Origin: Denitrificimonas caeni DSM 24390 | Lineage (GTDB): Bacteria > Pseudomonadota > Gammaproteobacteria > Pseudomonadales > Pseudomonadaceae | NCBI RefSeq assembly: GCF_000421765.1 | Contig: NZ_ATXQ01000001.1 | Location: 548,767-612,766, forward strand | Direction of reading: 5' to 3' | Length of the DNA stretch: 64,000 nt | Shown: positions 25,156-34,327 of the stretch, piece by piece | Position numbering within the stretch: the stretch's first letter is position 1 | How the letters are laid out: every line of letters begins with the position of its first letter | The notes under the pieces: generated by a model | The model's input: the letters and a program-made list of their open reading frames with translations, nothing else | Databases searched by the model: none | Told to the model about the DNA's origin: nothing | Made by a program: the position numbers and the translations under genes

Positions 25156-25952
25156 GTACATCGCCACAGCCAGACAACTCAATGCCGCTGATTGCTCATC
25201 TGACTGAACTGCGCACACGTTTATTACGCTGCGTAATTTCGATTCTGCTGATTTTTGCTTCACTGTTTTATTTTGCTCAGGATATTTACGCCTTAGTCGC
25301 AGCACCTTTACGCACTTACCTGCCAGAAGGTGCAACGATGATTGCTACTGGCGTGGCCTCGCCTTTCCTAACGCCATTTAAACTCACCATGGTGGTCTCG
25401 CTGTTTCTCAGCATGCCAGTGATTTTGCAGCAAATCTGGGGCTTTATTGCACCGGGTTTATACAAGCATGAAAAACGTATTGCCGTGCCTTTATTGGTCT
25501 CCAGTGTAGTCTTGTTTTATGCCGGAATGGCCTTCGCCTACTTTGTCGTATTCCCAATCATGTTTGGTTTTTTTGCCAGCGCAACCCCGCAAGGGGTCGA
25601 GATGATGACCGACATTGGCCAGTATCTCGACTTCGTTTTAACTCTATTCTTTGCTTTTGGTGTGGCCTTTGAAATCCCCATCGCAACGTTTTTGCTGGTA
25701 TGGATTGGCATTGTGGATGTTGCCACTTTACGCAAAAGTCGTCCTTACGTTGTGGTTGGCTGTTTTGTGGTTGGCATGTTACTCACACCGCCTGATATTT
25801 TCTCGCAAACTCTGCTGGCAATTCCGATGTGGTTTTTGTTTGAAATCGGTGTGCTATTTGGCAGCATTATCCAAAAAGAACGCGAAGAAAAAGAAGCCGA
25901 AGAATCCAATTCAAGCGCCAGTAACGATCAAACACCCTCAGTAAAATCATGA
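25152..25952 (+). CDS. tatC: Sec-independent translocase subunit TatC
   Basis: TatC is the polytopic receptor that binds twin-arginine signal peptides. The 266-residue protein has six hydrophobic segments and the conserved early motif [15 protein letters not shown], a conserved [10 protein letters not shown] periplasmic loop, and the C-terminal [17 protein letters not shown] segment. It is coupled to tatB and to rsmE by ATGA overlaps, so translocase and rRNA methylase genes are on one message. Confidence 0.96.
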   Translation: MSTSPQPDNSMPLIAHLTELRTRLLRCVISILLIFASLFYFAQDIYALVAAPLRTYLPEGATMIATGVASPFLTPFKLTMVVSLFLSMPVILQQIWGFIAPGLYKHEKRIAVPLLVSSVVLFYAGMAFAYFVVFPIMFGFFASATPQGVEMMTDIGQYLDFVLTLFFAFGVAFEIPIATFLLVWIGIVDVATLRKSRPYVVVGCFVVGMLLTPPDIFSQTLLAIPMWFLFEIGVLFGSIIQKEREEKEAEESNSSASNDQTPSVKS

Positions 25953-26656
25953 ATTTACTGCTGCTCAGTAGCGATGATTTTATTGCAGAGAATCGGGTAC
26001 GCATTACTGATCGCAGGCTGCAGCACCTCAACACAGTCAATAAGGCCAGCGCAGGGCAAACCTTGCGTGCAGGTCTCCTAGGCGGCTTGCAAGGTAACGC
26101 TCTGGTGCTGTCAATTAATGAAGACGCAGCAGAACTGCAGGTCGACTTCCACTCGCCACCTCCAGCAAAACTACCCATCACCTTATTACTCGCTTTACCA
26201 CGCCCCAAAATGCTGCGCCGTACCTTGCAAACCATTGCCAGCATGGGTGTGGCGAAGTTGGTGCTGATCAATAGCTACCGCGTGGAAAAAAGCTTTTGGC
26301 AAACACCTTTTTTACAACCCGAAGCGTTGCATGAGCAATTGATCTTAGGCCTTGAACAAGCCCGCGACACTGTCTTGCCAGAAATTATCTTAGCTAAACG
26401 TTTCAAACCTTTTGTCGAAGATGAACTGCCTGCCATGGCCGCCAACACCCGCGGTTTAATCGCCCATCCTGGCGATTATCCAGAATGCCCGCGCGCGCTC
26501 AGCGAGTCGGTAACCCTCGCCATCGGCCCAGAAGGCGGATGGATTCCCTATGAGGTGGAACTGCTGAGCCAAGCTGGGCTGAATCCAGTGCAACTGGGCG
26601 AGCGTATTTTGCGCGTTGAAACCGCAGTGCCTGCGCTGTTGGCACGCTTGTTTTAA
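25949..26656 (+). CDS. rsmE: 16S rRNA m3U1498 methyltransferase RsmE
   Basis: RsmE methylates uridine 1498 of 16S rRNA. The 235-residue protein has an N-terminal PUA-like domain and a C-terminal SPOUT knot with the motifs [16 protein letters not shown] and [16 protein letters not shown], which form the SAM-binding trefoil. The start overlaps tatC by four bases. It is the last gene of the hisI-to-rsmE run; no clear terminator follows. Confidence 0.95.
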   Translation: MNLLLLSSDDFIAENRVRITDRRLQHLNTVNKASAGQTLRAGLLGGLQGNALVLSINEDAAELQVDFHSPPPAKLPITLLLALPRPKMLRRTLQTIASMGVAKLVLINSYRVEKSFWQTPFLQPEALHEQLILGLEQARDTVLPEIILAKRFKPFVEDELPAMAANTRGLIAHPGDYPECPRALSESVTLAIGPEGGWIPYEVELLSQAGLNPVQLGERILRVETAVPALLARLF

Positions 26657-26772
26657 ACACTTAAACTGCAATCGGCGGATGCTGCTGTAGCAGATTGTTG
26701 AGTTCTTGCTGCTTTACGACAGTCTGTAACAGCGCATGAGCACTCTGTCCGCTCACCATAATCGGGGTCTCG

Positions 26773-28062
26773 ATGGAAAACTATGCCGAACAGTTTGTCA
26801 ACGAACAACAAGTTATTATTCAGCTCGCCGTTGCTCTACTACTGGGTGCGTTAACCGGCCTACAGCGCGGCTGGGCCGCTCGCGAACAGAAACCCGGAGA
26901 ACGGGTGGCCGGCATGCGCACTTATGCTCTAGTCGGTTTACTGGGCGGTATTGCAGCACTGCTCTCCCTCAAGGTCACCGCTTGGGTATTGCCAACCACC
27001 TTACTAGCGGTGTGTATTGCTGCGGTCATGGCTTACCGTGTGCGCATGCTGCAGATGCGCGATTACAGCATCACCGGTATTATTGGCCTGCTGTTAACCT
27101 TTTGTTTTGGTGCTGTGGCGGTCGCCGTGGACATTACCATTGCTGCCACTGCCGCTGTTATTACCACTATTATTCTCGACAATAAAAACGAAATTCATAG
27201 CGCACTCAATCGCCTGCAAGAACATGAGTTGGATGCCGCATTAAAGCTGCTGTTGATTTCCGTAGTGATGCTGCCGCTACTACCCAACGAAGGCATGGGT
27301 CCAGGCCGCATGCTCAACCCTTATGAAATTTGGTGGATGGTTGTCCTCATCGCTTCGATTTCATTTGTGGGTTATTTTGCCATGCGGGTTGGCGGCACAG
27401 AAAAAGGGATTTTATTCACCAGCCTATTTGCGGGTCTGGCCTCATCTACCGCATTGACGCTGCACTTTTCTCGGCTGGCGCGGCAAACACCACAGATTTC
27501 ACCACTGTTGTCATCCGGCATTTTACTGGCCTGCGGCACCATGTACCTTCGCATACTTTTGTATTGCGCGATGATTAACCCCGCGCTACTGAGTCACTTA
27601 GTTATTCCGCTATTGGTCATGACGCTGGTTCTATATTTGCCTGCACTGCTGATCTGGCGCAAACACCGTAACGGCACCAGAGTGGAACAACCGGCATTAC
27701 ACAGCAATCCGCTCGACTTAAAATCAGCGCTACTGCTGGGCGCACTGCTAACAGTGATTTTGTTGATGGCTAGCGTTTTACAGCAATGGCTGGGTAATGC
27801 GGGGATTTACGTGCTGGCCACCGTTTCCGGCATCACTGATGTAGATGCTATTACCCTGTCCTTAGCACGCATGTCACAAAGCGGTCTTGAGAGCACAACG
27901 GTTATTATCGGGATTATAATCGCCTCTTCGGTGAATAACCTGATGAAGGCTGGTATGGCGTTTTCCATCGGCGGCCGCGCGATGCTGATGCGTGTAGCGC
28001 TGCCGATTCTGCTGTCATTATTGGCAGGTTTAGCTGTGCTGCTGCCAATGTACAGCGCTTGA
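26773..28062 (+). CDS. MgtC/SapB-DUF4010 family membrane protein
   Basis: This is a 429-residue polytopic inner-membrane protein. The N-terminal part (residues 1 to about 150) resembles MgtC/SapB with LLLGALTGLQRGWAARE and GMRTYALVGLLGG. The rest matches the DUF4010 layout of several hydrophobic helices, including the conserved SGITDVDAITLSLARMSQSG near the end. About 12 membrane segments are visible. MgtC relatives modulate magnesium or phosphate physiology, but no transport activity is established for this type. A small hairpin and 59 bp separate it from the heavy-metal ATPase gene. Confidence 0.8.
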   Translation: MENYAEQFVNEQQVIIQLAVALLLGALTGLQRGWAAREQKPGERVAGMRTYALVGLLGGIAALLSLKVTAWVLPTTLLAVCIAAVMAYRVRMLQMRDYSITGIIGLLLTFCFGAVAVAVDITIAATAAVITTIILDNKNEIHSALNRLQEHELDAALKLLLISVVMLPLLPNEGMGPGRMLNPYEIWWMVVLIASISFVGYFAMRVGGTEKGILFTSLFAGLASSTALTLHFSRLARQTPQISPLLSSGILLACGTMYLRILLYCAMINPALLSHLVIPLLVMTLVLYLPALLIWRKHRNGTRVEQPALHSNPLDLKSALLLGALLTVILLMASVLQQWLGNAGIYVLATVSGITDVDAITLSLARMSQSGLESTTVIIGIIIASSVNNLMKAGMAFSIGGRAMLMRVALPILLSLLAGLAVLLPMYSA

Positions 28063-28064
28063 CT

Positions 28065-28087
28065 CTACCACCGTGGTAGGCTTTTAA
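28065..28087 (+). terminator. weak terminator after DUF4010 gene
   Basis: CTACCA-CCG-TGGTAG (28065-28079) is followed by GCTTTT three bases after the stop codon. The stem is only 6-7 bp, so termination may be partial. Confidence 0.4.
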
Positions 28088-28121
28088 ATCTAGGCAAAGG
28101 CCACGCGTTATTGGAGCATCT

Positions 28122-30293
28122 ATGAAATCTTGCAAAACTGAATGTGGCATACCCCATACGCAATCTGCGCCAGCCGGTTCTGCAGATAAAGACCCGAGCC
28201 ATGTCAGCAGCGTATTTATCATTACCGAGATGGACTGTCCCACTGAAGAGCAACTTATCCGTAGCAAGCTCGCTACCTTGCCCGAGATTAGCGCAGTGGA
28301 ATTCAACCTGATGCGCCGCCAACTGACGGTGACTCATGCTCAGCACGCATTCGACAGCATTGTGCAAGCACTGCAAAGCATTGGCTTTAACCCTCAGCAG
28401 CAAGACGAACCGCAGACAGCTATGCAACCAGCCAAGCAATCCTTTTGGCCGCTGATCATTGCCGGTATCGCCGCCACTGCTGCTGAAGTTGTTGAGTGGT
28501 CAATCGATGACTCTCTCTGGGCGGTGATCCTTCTCACTTGTGTGGTGATTGCCACCGTTGGTTTACCGGTGCTGAAAAAAGGCTGGGTGGCCATTCGTAA
28601 CGGCAATCTCAATATCAACGCCTTAATGACCATTGCTGTAACCGGTGCACTGTTTATTGGCCACTGGCCGGAAGCTGCGATGGTGACCTTTCTCTTTGCC
28701 TTGGCGGAGTGGATTGAATCCAAGTCGCTCGATCGCGCCCGCTATGCCATTCATAGTGTTCTAGAGCTGGCACCGGAAACAGCACTGACGTTAATCGATG
28801 GGCAGTGGCAGACCAGTCAAGCTGAAACAGTCGCTATCGGCACACGCGTGCGTTTACAACCCGGTGAGCGCGTACCGCTTGACGGCACAGTAGTGAGCGG
28901 TAATTCAACAGTGAACCAAGCTCCGATTACTGGTGAAAGCTTGCCAGTGGAAAAGAGCGTCGACAGTCCTTTATTTGCTGGCAGCATCAATATGCAGGGT
29001 GCGCTGGAGTACGTCACCAGCGCCACCCGCGACAACTCAACACTGGCGCGCATTATCCATGCGGTCGAAGAAGCGCAAGCCAGCCGTGCGCCCACCCAGC
29101 GTTTTATTGATCGTTTTGCCAAAATTTATACGCCGATTGTCGTGGCCATCGCCTGCTTAGTAGCCATCATGCCGCCGTTATTATTTGGCGGTTTGTGGAC
29201 AGACTGGCTGTATAAAGCCCTGGTGTTATTAGTCATTGCCTGCCCCTGCGCCTTGGTGATTTCCACGCCCGTAGCTGTGGTCAGCGCTCTGACGCAGGCC
29301 GCACGCCAAGGTATTTTGATTAAAGGCGGCGTATTTTTAGAGCAAGGTAAAGACCTAACCCATTTAGCCTTTGATAAAACCGGCACCCTCACCCATGGCA
29401 CTCCCATTTTAACGCAAACAGTCGTGCTCTATGATCCAGAACATAACGCTAAACATCTGGCAGCCAGTCTCGCCGCACGTTCTGATCACCCGGTGTCGCT
29501 CGCCATTCACAAGGCTTTTCTTGATCAGCAAAAACACGGGCACGAGATCAGTGAGTTTGAGGCGCTGCTCGGCCGTGGCAGCAGTGGTCTCATTAACGGT
29601 ACGCGCTATTACTTAGGCAATCACCGCTTAATGCAAGAGCTCAAATTGAGCACATCAGCACTGCAAACACAGCTCAACGCGCTGGAGCAACAAGGGCACA
29701 GCGTTGTTATGTTAGCCAGCGAAGAGCGAGTACTGGCCTGCTTTGCTGTCGCCGACACACTGCGCGAACAGGCTCCTGAAGCCATTGCGCAACTGCACGC
29801 CTTAGGCATCCATACCCTAATGCTCAGTGGCGATAATCAACACACCGCCAACGCCATTGCCGCACAAGTGGGGATTGAGCAGGCTAGCGGTGAGATGCTG
29901 CCAGAAGACAAACTTAAGCACCTACAACACCTGCAAAGCGATGCGCAGCACGTGGTCGGCATGGTCGGCGATGGGATCAATGATGCGCCAGCACTGGCAC
30001 AAGCCAATATCAGCTTTGCCATGGCCGCAGCGGGTTCAGACACCGCAGTGGAAGCGGCCAATATCGCCTTAATGGATGCTGATTTACGCAAGATCCCGCA
30101 ATTTATCCGTTTATCGCAACGCACAGCCACGATTCTTAAGCAAAACATCAGCTTTGCTATTGCCATTAAAGTGGTGTTTTTAGTCTTAGCCATTAGCGGC
30201 CAAGCAACCATGTGGATGGCTGTCTTTGCTGACCTTGGCGCCAGTTTATTGGTGATTCTCAATAGCTTGCGCTTATTGAAAGCTAAATCTTAA
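28122..30293 (+). CDS. cadA: heavy-metal P1B-type ATPase (Zn/Cd/Pb exporter type)
   Basis: This is a 723-residue ATP-driven metal exporter. It has an N-terminal heavy-metal-associated domain whose metal loop reads MDCPTEE (37-43), the variant typical of Pseudomonas CadA/ZntA rather than a CxxC copper site. The membrane part has the metal-coordinating CPC motif (Cys374-Pro-Cys376). The cytoplasmic part has the actuator loop TGES, the phosphorylation motif DKTGT (418-422), and a nucleotide-domain HP pair in RSDHPVSLAIH. GDGINDAPAL marks the hinge. The CPC type with this N-terminus points to Zn/Cd/Pb rather than copper. No MerR-type regulator gene is adjacent. A few extra cysteines precede the domain (residues 4 and 8). 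Confidence 0.88.
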   Translation: MKSCKTECGIPHTQSAPAGSADKDPSHVSSVFIITEMDCPTEEQLIRSKLATLPEISAVEFNLMRRQLTVTHAQHAFDSIVQALQSIGFNPQQQDEPQTAMQPAKQSFWPLIIAGIAATAAEVVEWSIDDSLWAVILLTCVVIATVGLPVLKKGWVAIRNGNLNINALMTIAVTGALFIGHWPEAAMVTFLFALAEWIESKSLDRARYAIHSVLELAPETALTLIDGQWQTSQAETVAIGTRVRLQPGERVPLDGTVVSGNSTVNQAPITGESLPVEKSVDSPLFAGSINMQGALEYVTSATRDNSTLARIIHAVEEAQASRAPTQRFIDRFAKIYTPIVVAIACLVAIMPPLLFGGLWTDWLYKALVLLVIACPCALVISTPVAVVSALTQAARQGILIKGGVFLEQGKDLTHLAFDKTGTLTHGTPILTQTVVLYDPEHNAKHLAASLAARSDHPVSLAIHKAFLDQQKHGHEISEFEALLGRGSSGLINGTRYYLGNHRLMQELKLSTSALQTQLNALEQQGHSVVMLASEERVLACFAVADTLREQAPEAIAQLHALGIHTLMLSGDNQHTANAIAAQVGIEQASGEMLPEDKLKHLQHLQSDAQHVVGMVGDGINDAPALAQANISFAMAAAGSDTAVEAANIALMDADLRKIPQFIRLSQRTATILKQNISFAIAIKVVFLVLAISGQATMWMAVFADLGASLLVILNSLRLLKAKS

Positions 30294-30322
30294 TTGTTTA
30301 GAAATTATCAAGAAAACAATTA
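30291..30322 (+). other. hairpin over the ATPase stop codon
   Basis: A perfect 9-bp inverted repeat (TAATTGTTT at 30291-30299 with AAACAATTA at 30314-30322) starts at the stop codon of the P1B ATPase gene. The following AT-rich DNA has no immediate T-run. The remaining 140 bases to the next gene are very AT-rich and probably hold the promoter of the TRL-like lipoprotein. Confidence 0.35.
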
Positions 30323-30460
30323 AAGGAATAATAAATTTTATTTTTAAAAACTCTAATTTTACAGATTTGAAGCACTTCTCTTTTAGGAAAAACGATCTAT
30401 GTTAATGTTTTAGCAGCTCTATATCTCTAATAGAGCCTCTATAATTTATAAGGATTTACC

Positions 30461-30775
30461 ATGTTAAAGAAAATTGCAGCGACAACAGCTCTAGCTTCAG
30501 TTGTATTGCTTTCAGGCTGCGCCACGGGTTACTCACCAGTTGGTGTTGGTCTAATTACCGACGTTAAAGGTCCTATCACTGCAACAGAACTCAACGGCAA
30601 CAAAACTGGTACAGCTTGCGCTAAAACCATCGTTGGTATCATTAACTCTGGTGATGCATCAATCCAAGCCGCTAAAGCAGATGGTGGCATCAAAAATCTT
30701 GCCACTGCTGACTACCACACTAAAGGTTTCTACCCTTTCTTTGGTACAACCTGCGTTAACGTAACAGGCAACTAA
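30461..30775 (+). CDS. TRL-like family lipoprotein
   Basis: This is a 104-residue small secreted lipoprotein. It has a Lys-rich start, a hydrophobic segment and the lipobox LLSGC (Cys20). The remainder resembles the TRL-like family, with VGVGLITDVKGPITATE and two further cysteines (in TACAKTIVG and GTTCVNVTG) that could pair. It stands alone between an AT-rich promoter region and a strong terminator, suggesting a separately and perhaps highly expressed gene. Its function is unknown. Confidence 0.75.
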   Translation: MLKKIAATTALASVVLLSGCATGYSPVGVGLITDVKGPITATELNGNKTGTACAKTIVGIINSGDASIQAAKADGGIKNLATADYHTKGFYPFFGTTCVNVTGN

Positions 30776-30783
30776 GCCACACA

Positions 30784-30824
30784 AGACCAAGCCAGACTCC
30801 ATAGCCTTGGCTTGGTCTATTTTT
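30784..30824 (+). terminator. Rho-independent terminator of TRL-like gene
   Basis: A 10-bp stem (AGACCAAGCC at 30784-30793 with GGCTTGGTCT at 30809-30818) is followed by ATTTTT. It also lies just downstream of the convergent dtd gene. Confidence 0.75.
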
Positions 30825-30845
30825 CAATATTCATCCAGCTGTCAA

Positions 30846-31283
30846 CTACACCTCAAGCATAAAAGTCACCGGCCCGTCATTGACCAGCTGCACCTGCATA
30901 TCCGCACCGAACTGACCAGTCTGCACGTTGGCATAGCGTTGTTTAGCCATTTGCACCAATTGCTCAAATAGTGCTTCTGCTTGCGCTGGTGCTGCCGCGG
31001 TTGAAAACCCAGGGCGTAAACCACTGCGGGTATCAGCGGCCAAAGTGAACTGTGAAACCAATAACAAACCACCCTGAACATCAATCAAAGATTTATTCAT
31101 GCGTTCTTGCTCATCGGAAAACACGCGATAGTTCAGCAATTTATGCAATACTTTTTCCAAAATCCGCTGATTATCATCAGGCTCGATACCCACTAACACC
31201 AATAATCCACCAGCAATCCGCGCCACTTCCAAGCCGTCAATGCTGACGCTGGCCTGACTCACCCGCTGCAATAATGCCTTCAC
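30846..31283 (-). CDS. dtd: D-aminoacyl-tRNA deacylase
   Basis: Dtd cleaves D-amino acids from mischarged tRNA. The 145-residue product begins VKALLQRVSQASV (GTG at 31283) and has the two signature motifs LLVSQFTLAADT and NDGPVTFMLEV, which form the cross-subunit Gly-cisPro active site. I chose GTG at 31283 because GAGAGG lies just upstream; the longer frame starting at 31298 would cover that ribosome binding site. In Pseudomonas dtd lies elsewhere on the chromosome, so this neighbourhood is rearranged. Confidence 0.92.
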   Translation of the reverse strand: MKALLQRVSQASVSIDGLEVARIAGGLLVLVGIEPDDNQRILEKVLHKLLNYRVFSDEQERMNKSLIDVQGGLLLVSQFTLAADTRSGLRPGFSTAAAPAQAEALFEQLVQMAKQRYANVQTGQFGADMQVQLVNDGPVTFMLEV

Positions 31284-31345
31284 ATTCGCCTCTCTCACTT
31301 TAGTCGATTAAGATACGGGCATGATTCATTACTTAGAGCAATACC

Positions 31346-31777
31346 ATGTCGATACTGCTACGTTCATGCGCACTGTGTATGTTATCTCTGAGCTTATTGG
31401 CCTGCCACTCACAATCGCCTATTGATGCTTTGGATGCTGCCGCACAACGCTTAGAAGAAAATCTCAGTAACAAACGCAGCTCTGCCGTTACTGAGCAATT
31501 GCATCAAGACTTTAACGCTCAGCAAGGGATGGATAAAAAAGCCGCACAGCAACAAATGATCTTGGCTTTCATGCGCTTTAAAAACATCAATATTCTAGTG
31601 GTAAATCGATCTTGTCAGCTGGATAACAGCTATCGTGACCGTGGCCACTGCAGCGCCCAGGTAGCGATTAGTGGCGCACAAGGGCTGATCCCAGAGCGGG
31701 CTGATTACTACAAAGTTAGCAGCCAGTGGCAGCTCAACGGCGATGACTGGCAACTCATTAAGCTGGATTGGAACTGA
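31346..31777 (+). CDS. small lipoprotein of unknown function
   Basis: This is a 143-residue predicted lipoprotein: hydrophobic signal with lipobox LLAC (Cys20), then a helical segment rich in Gln and Glu. A strand-rich C-terminal half ends in GDDWQLIKLDWN, reminiscent of nuclear-transport-factor-2-like or DUF4864-type folds. Two further cysteines (in SCQL and HCSA) could form a disulfide. I do not recognise a named family. It is divergent from dtd and convergent with nosL, ending in a long perfect hairpin. Confidence 0.65.
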   Translation: MSILLRSCALCMLSLSLLACHSQSPIDALDAAAQRLEENLSNKRSSAVTEQLHQDFNAQQGMDKKAAQQQMILAFMRFKNINILVVNRSCQLDNSYRDRGHCSAQVAISGAQGLIPERADYYKVSSQWQLNGDDWQLIKLDWN

Positions 31778-31780
31778 GCA

Positions 31781-31828
31781 CACACAGCCATTCAATAGAG
31801 CCTTAAGCGTCTATTGAATGGCTGTGTG
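31781..31828. terminator. 19-bp perfect hairpin between convergent genes
   Basis: A perfect 19-bp inverted repeat (31781-31799 with 31810-31828, 10-base loop) starts four bases after the lipoprotein stop and ends 28 bases before the nosL stop. It has no T-run on either strand. Its length and position suggest a bidirectional transcript end or RNA-processing structure. Confidence 0.55.
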
Positions 31829-31855
31829 CTGGAGACAATACAGATTGTATTGTAA

Positions 31856-32563
31856 TTAATGCCCGCTGTGCGCATCGTGCTCAATAGCAGTATCGGCAGG
31901 CGGTGCATCGACTGGCGCAGTAAGCGCTTCACCTGCATGTTCTTGGTCTGCATTGTGCTGACTATGCTCATCAGCCTCGACAGCAACACCGTGCTCATTT
32001 TGTAACTGCTCACCATGCGCTGCTGCGTGCTCGTGGCCGGCGCTGGCTAACTCTTGCAGTACGGCTAAATCCATATGCTCCCAACTCAGCACGCGACCAC
32101 CATTAGCGGCTGCAAATGACTCTGCTGCTTCACGTGTACCAAAGGACACCAATGATGGGCCCATTGCCCCTTGAACCTTTGAGCCAAGCACATAGAAGGC
32201 AGTGCGCGCATCAATCAGATGTTCATCTTGGGGGTGTTCCCAAGGCGTTTTTGCCACATCATGCACATACAGCTCGGCTTGCAGGTGCTGGTTTTCCGGC
32301 TGCAACCACCAGCTCAACATGTCTTGGGTCGAACAAAACTTACGCACAGCTGTGCTACGACTTTCCAGCGCTTGCGCTTTAGCACCCGGCAGCTCGGTGA
32401 TAATCATCCCGCACACATGGCACTCATCACCAGACTCAAAGGCCACAGGGCCTACGACTTCAGTAACCTCTGTGGCTTTTTTATCTTCGCTGCAGGCGGT
32501 TAAAAAAAGACTAACAAAGGCAAGCAAACACCAGCGCAGTGTAATTCCTTGCATTTTCATCAT
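31856..32563 (-). CDS. nosL: copper-binding lipoprotein NosL with His-rich tail
   Basis: NosL is an outer-face lipoprotein that delivers Cu(I) for assembly of the NosZ copper centres. The 235-residue product has a signal ending in lipobox LTAC (Cys24). The conserved copper motif ECHVCGMII follows, then a NosL/MerB-like core with WEHMDLAVLQEL near residue 170. The last 60 residues form an Ala/Glu/His tail with ten histidines, ending HDAHSGH, which is an extension beyond the usual core and could buffer metal. I chose the ATG at 32563, preceded by AAGGGG. It is the last gene of the nos operon. Confidence 0.9.
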   Translation of the reverse strand: MMKMQGITLRWCLLAFVSLFLTACSEDKKATEVTEVVGPVAFESGDECHVCGMIITELPGAKAQALESRSTAVRKFCSTQDMLSWWLQPENQHLQAELYVHDVAKTPWEHPQDEHLIDARTAFYVLGSKVQGAMGPSLVSFGTREAAESFAAANGGRVLSWEHMDLAVLQELASAGHEHAAAHGEQLQNEHGVAVEADEHSQHNADQEHAGEALTAPVDAPPADTAIEHDAHSGH

Positions 32564-32588
32564 GGTAAACCCCTTAAATATCATCTAA

Positions 32589-33419
32589 TTAAGCTGTTCG
32601 ACGAGCGAACATCCAATGCGCCAAACCTAGCGAAGCCGCCACCCAAGCCACTAAACAGGCCCAGAGCACAGCACTGCTGACTGGCAAATCACCGGCCAAG
32701 GCCATCACACCAACAGCACTTGAACTGGATTCAAAACCGGCTAAGTTGATCAAGCGATAAATGTCGGCAGGATTGAGTAGCAAGATCCACGGCAAAGCCT
32801 CAGGACTGAAAGTGCCCTCACTGATCACCAATACGGCCAGCAAGGCCAAATCAAATACCAAGACAAATAAGAACCACAAACCCAAAGCTAAACCTGCTGC
32901 ACTGGATTTCTCAGTGGCTCGGCTGCTCAAAACATAAGCTAAAGCTAAAAACACCAAACCCAGCAAAGTGGAAGAGACAATAAAGCGGGTAAAGGCCCAA
33001 AGCAGAACGCCTAACTCGACCTCTGGCACTAGCACGGCAATCGCCAAGGCTGCGCAACCAAAGCCAATCAAAGTGGCCAAGCCTAAAATCATGCCATGGC
33101 CAACAAACTTACCGAGTAAAATCTGCCCACGACTGATCGGATACGTCAGCAAGAGCATTAAAGTGCCGCCTTCATCTTCACCAACAATCGCATCATAGGC
33201 CAATAACAGAGCAATCAACGGCATTAAGAAAGTGGCTAAGCTGGCTAAACTGGCAATGGTGGCAGGGATCGAGGTAAAACCAATTTGCCCAGACGCCGCC
33301 GCACCGAACCAAGCGATACCCACAGCCAACAGAGCAAAAACCAAGCTGATTGCAAGCATCCAACGGTTACGCAAACCATCACTCAATTCTTTACGAGCAA
33401 TATTCCAAATCTGACTCAT
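32589..33419 (-). CDS. nosY: ABC-2 type permease NosY
   Basis: NosY is the membrane subunit of the NosDFY ABC complex, which helps deliver copper and possibly sulfur to the NosZ catalytic centre. The 276-residue protein begins [20 protein letters not shown] and has six hydrophobic segments with the ABC-2 motif [20 protein letters not shown]. Its ATG overlaps the nosF stop as ATGA; the longer upstream frame is spurious. Confidence 0.93.
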   Translation of the reverse strand: MSQIWNIARKELSDGLRNRWMLAISLVFALLAVGIAWFGAAASGQIGFTSIPATIASLASLATFLMPLIALLLAYDAIVGEDEGGTLMLLLTYPISRGQILLGKFVGHGMILGLATLIGFGCAALAIAVLVPEVELGVLLWAFTRFIVSSTLLGLVFLALAYVLSSRATEKSSAAGLALGLWFLFVLVFDLALLAVLVISEGTFSPEALPWILLLNPADIYRLINLAGFESSSSAVGVMALAGDLPVSSAVLWACLVAWVAASLGLAHWMFARRTA

Positions 33420-34327
33420 TGCTGAACTCCTGCAACACCTAAGGCACCGGCTTTTTCCATGTAATAGCAATACAGGTCTTCCAAAGAGGGCGGCTGTACT
33501 TCTATATCTTGTGGTTGTAACTGCAGAATACGCTGCACTGTCGACAGTTTATCTGCCGGCGCGACCAGCAACTCATGCCAAGCACCATGCAAAGGCCGGA
33601 TGGCTTGCACATCAGGCGCAGTCAGTTGCTCAACCGTTAAGCCTGCCGCGCGAATGCGCACCGAGAGCTGCGCTTGCGTGCGCAATTCATGCAAGGTTCC
33701 GACGGCTTCTAAGCGCCCAAGGGCAAGAACTGCAGCGCGATCAATATAAGGTTCAACGCCTGGCAGCACGTGCGAGCAGATGACAATGCTGGTGCCTTCA
33801 TCACGCAAACGCCCAATCACTTGATAGAGTTCTTGCGTGGCAATCGGGTCTAAGCCAACGGTTGGCTCATCGAGCAACAGTAAGCGCGGACGCCCAAGCA
33901 ACGCTTGCGCTAAGCCTAAACGCTGACGCATGCCTTTAGAATAGGTTTTTACTCGTTTTGAACTTGCAGCGGTCAAGCCAACCTGCGCCAGCAAATCATC
34001 CACTTGCTGCAAAGGTGCGCCTTTTAACCGAGCAAAATGCAGCAAGGTTTCGCGTCCAGTCAGTTGCGGATAAAAGGTGACATTCTCAGGAAGAAAACCA
34101 ATCTGCCGACGAATATCACTGTCACCTGGAGTGCCGCCGAGTACGCGCACCTGCCCACTGGTGGCTTGCAACAAGCCTAAAATCAAACGCACCGTGGTGG
34201 TTTTACCAGCACCATTGTGGCCAAACAAACCGAGCACTTCGCCTTCGGCAAGGGTCAAACTAATATTATCCAGAACAGCCATTTGGCCGTACTGCTGATA
34301 AACATTGTGCAGCTCTACTGCATTCAT
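33416..34327 (-). CDS. nosF: ABC transporter ATPase NosF
   Basis: NosF energises the NosDFY complex. The 303-residue protein begins [18 protein letters not shown] and carries Walker [10 protein letters not shown] (about residues 36-44), signature [15 protein letters not shown] and Walker [14 protein letters not shown]. Start and stop codons overlap nosD and nosY as ATGA, so the three subunits are coupled. An apparent 55-residue N-terminal extension lies inside nosD and is rejected. Confidence 0.94.
   Translation of the reverse strand: MNAVELHNVYQQYGQMAVLDNISLTLAEGEVLGLFGHNGAGKTTTVRLILGLLQATSGQVRVLGGTPGDSDIRRQIGFLPENVTFYPQLTGRETLLHFARLKGAPLQQVDDLLAQVGLTAASSKRVKTYSKGMRQRLGLAQALLGRPRLLLLDEPTVGLDPIATQELYQVIGRLRDEGTSIVICSHVLPGVEPYIDRAAVLALGRLEAVGTLHELRTQAQLSVRIRAAGLTVEQLTAPDVQAIRPLHGAWHELLVAPADKLSTVQRILQLQPQDIEVQPPSLEDLYCYYMEKAGALGVAGVQQ

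Noticed and set aside
26736..27185. 149-codon frame overlapping the DUF4010 gene
   Set aside because: It is rich in Cys, His and Arg and is an out-of-frame reading of a conserved membrane-protein gene.
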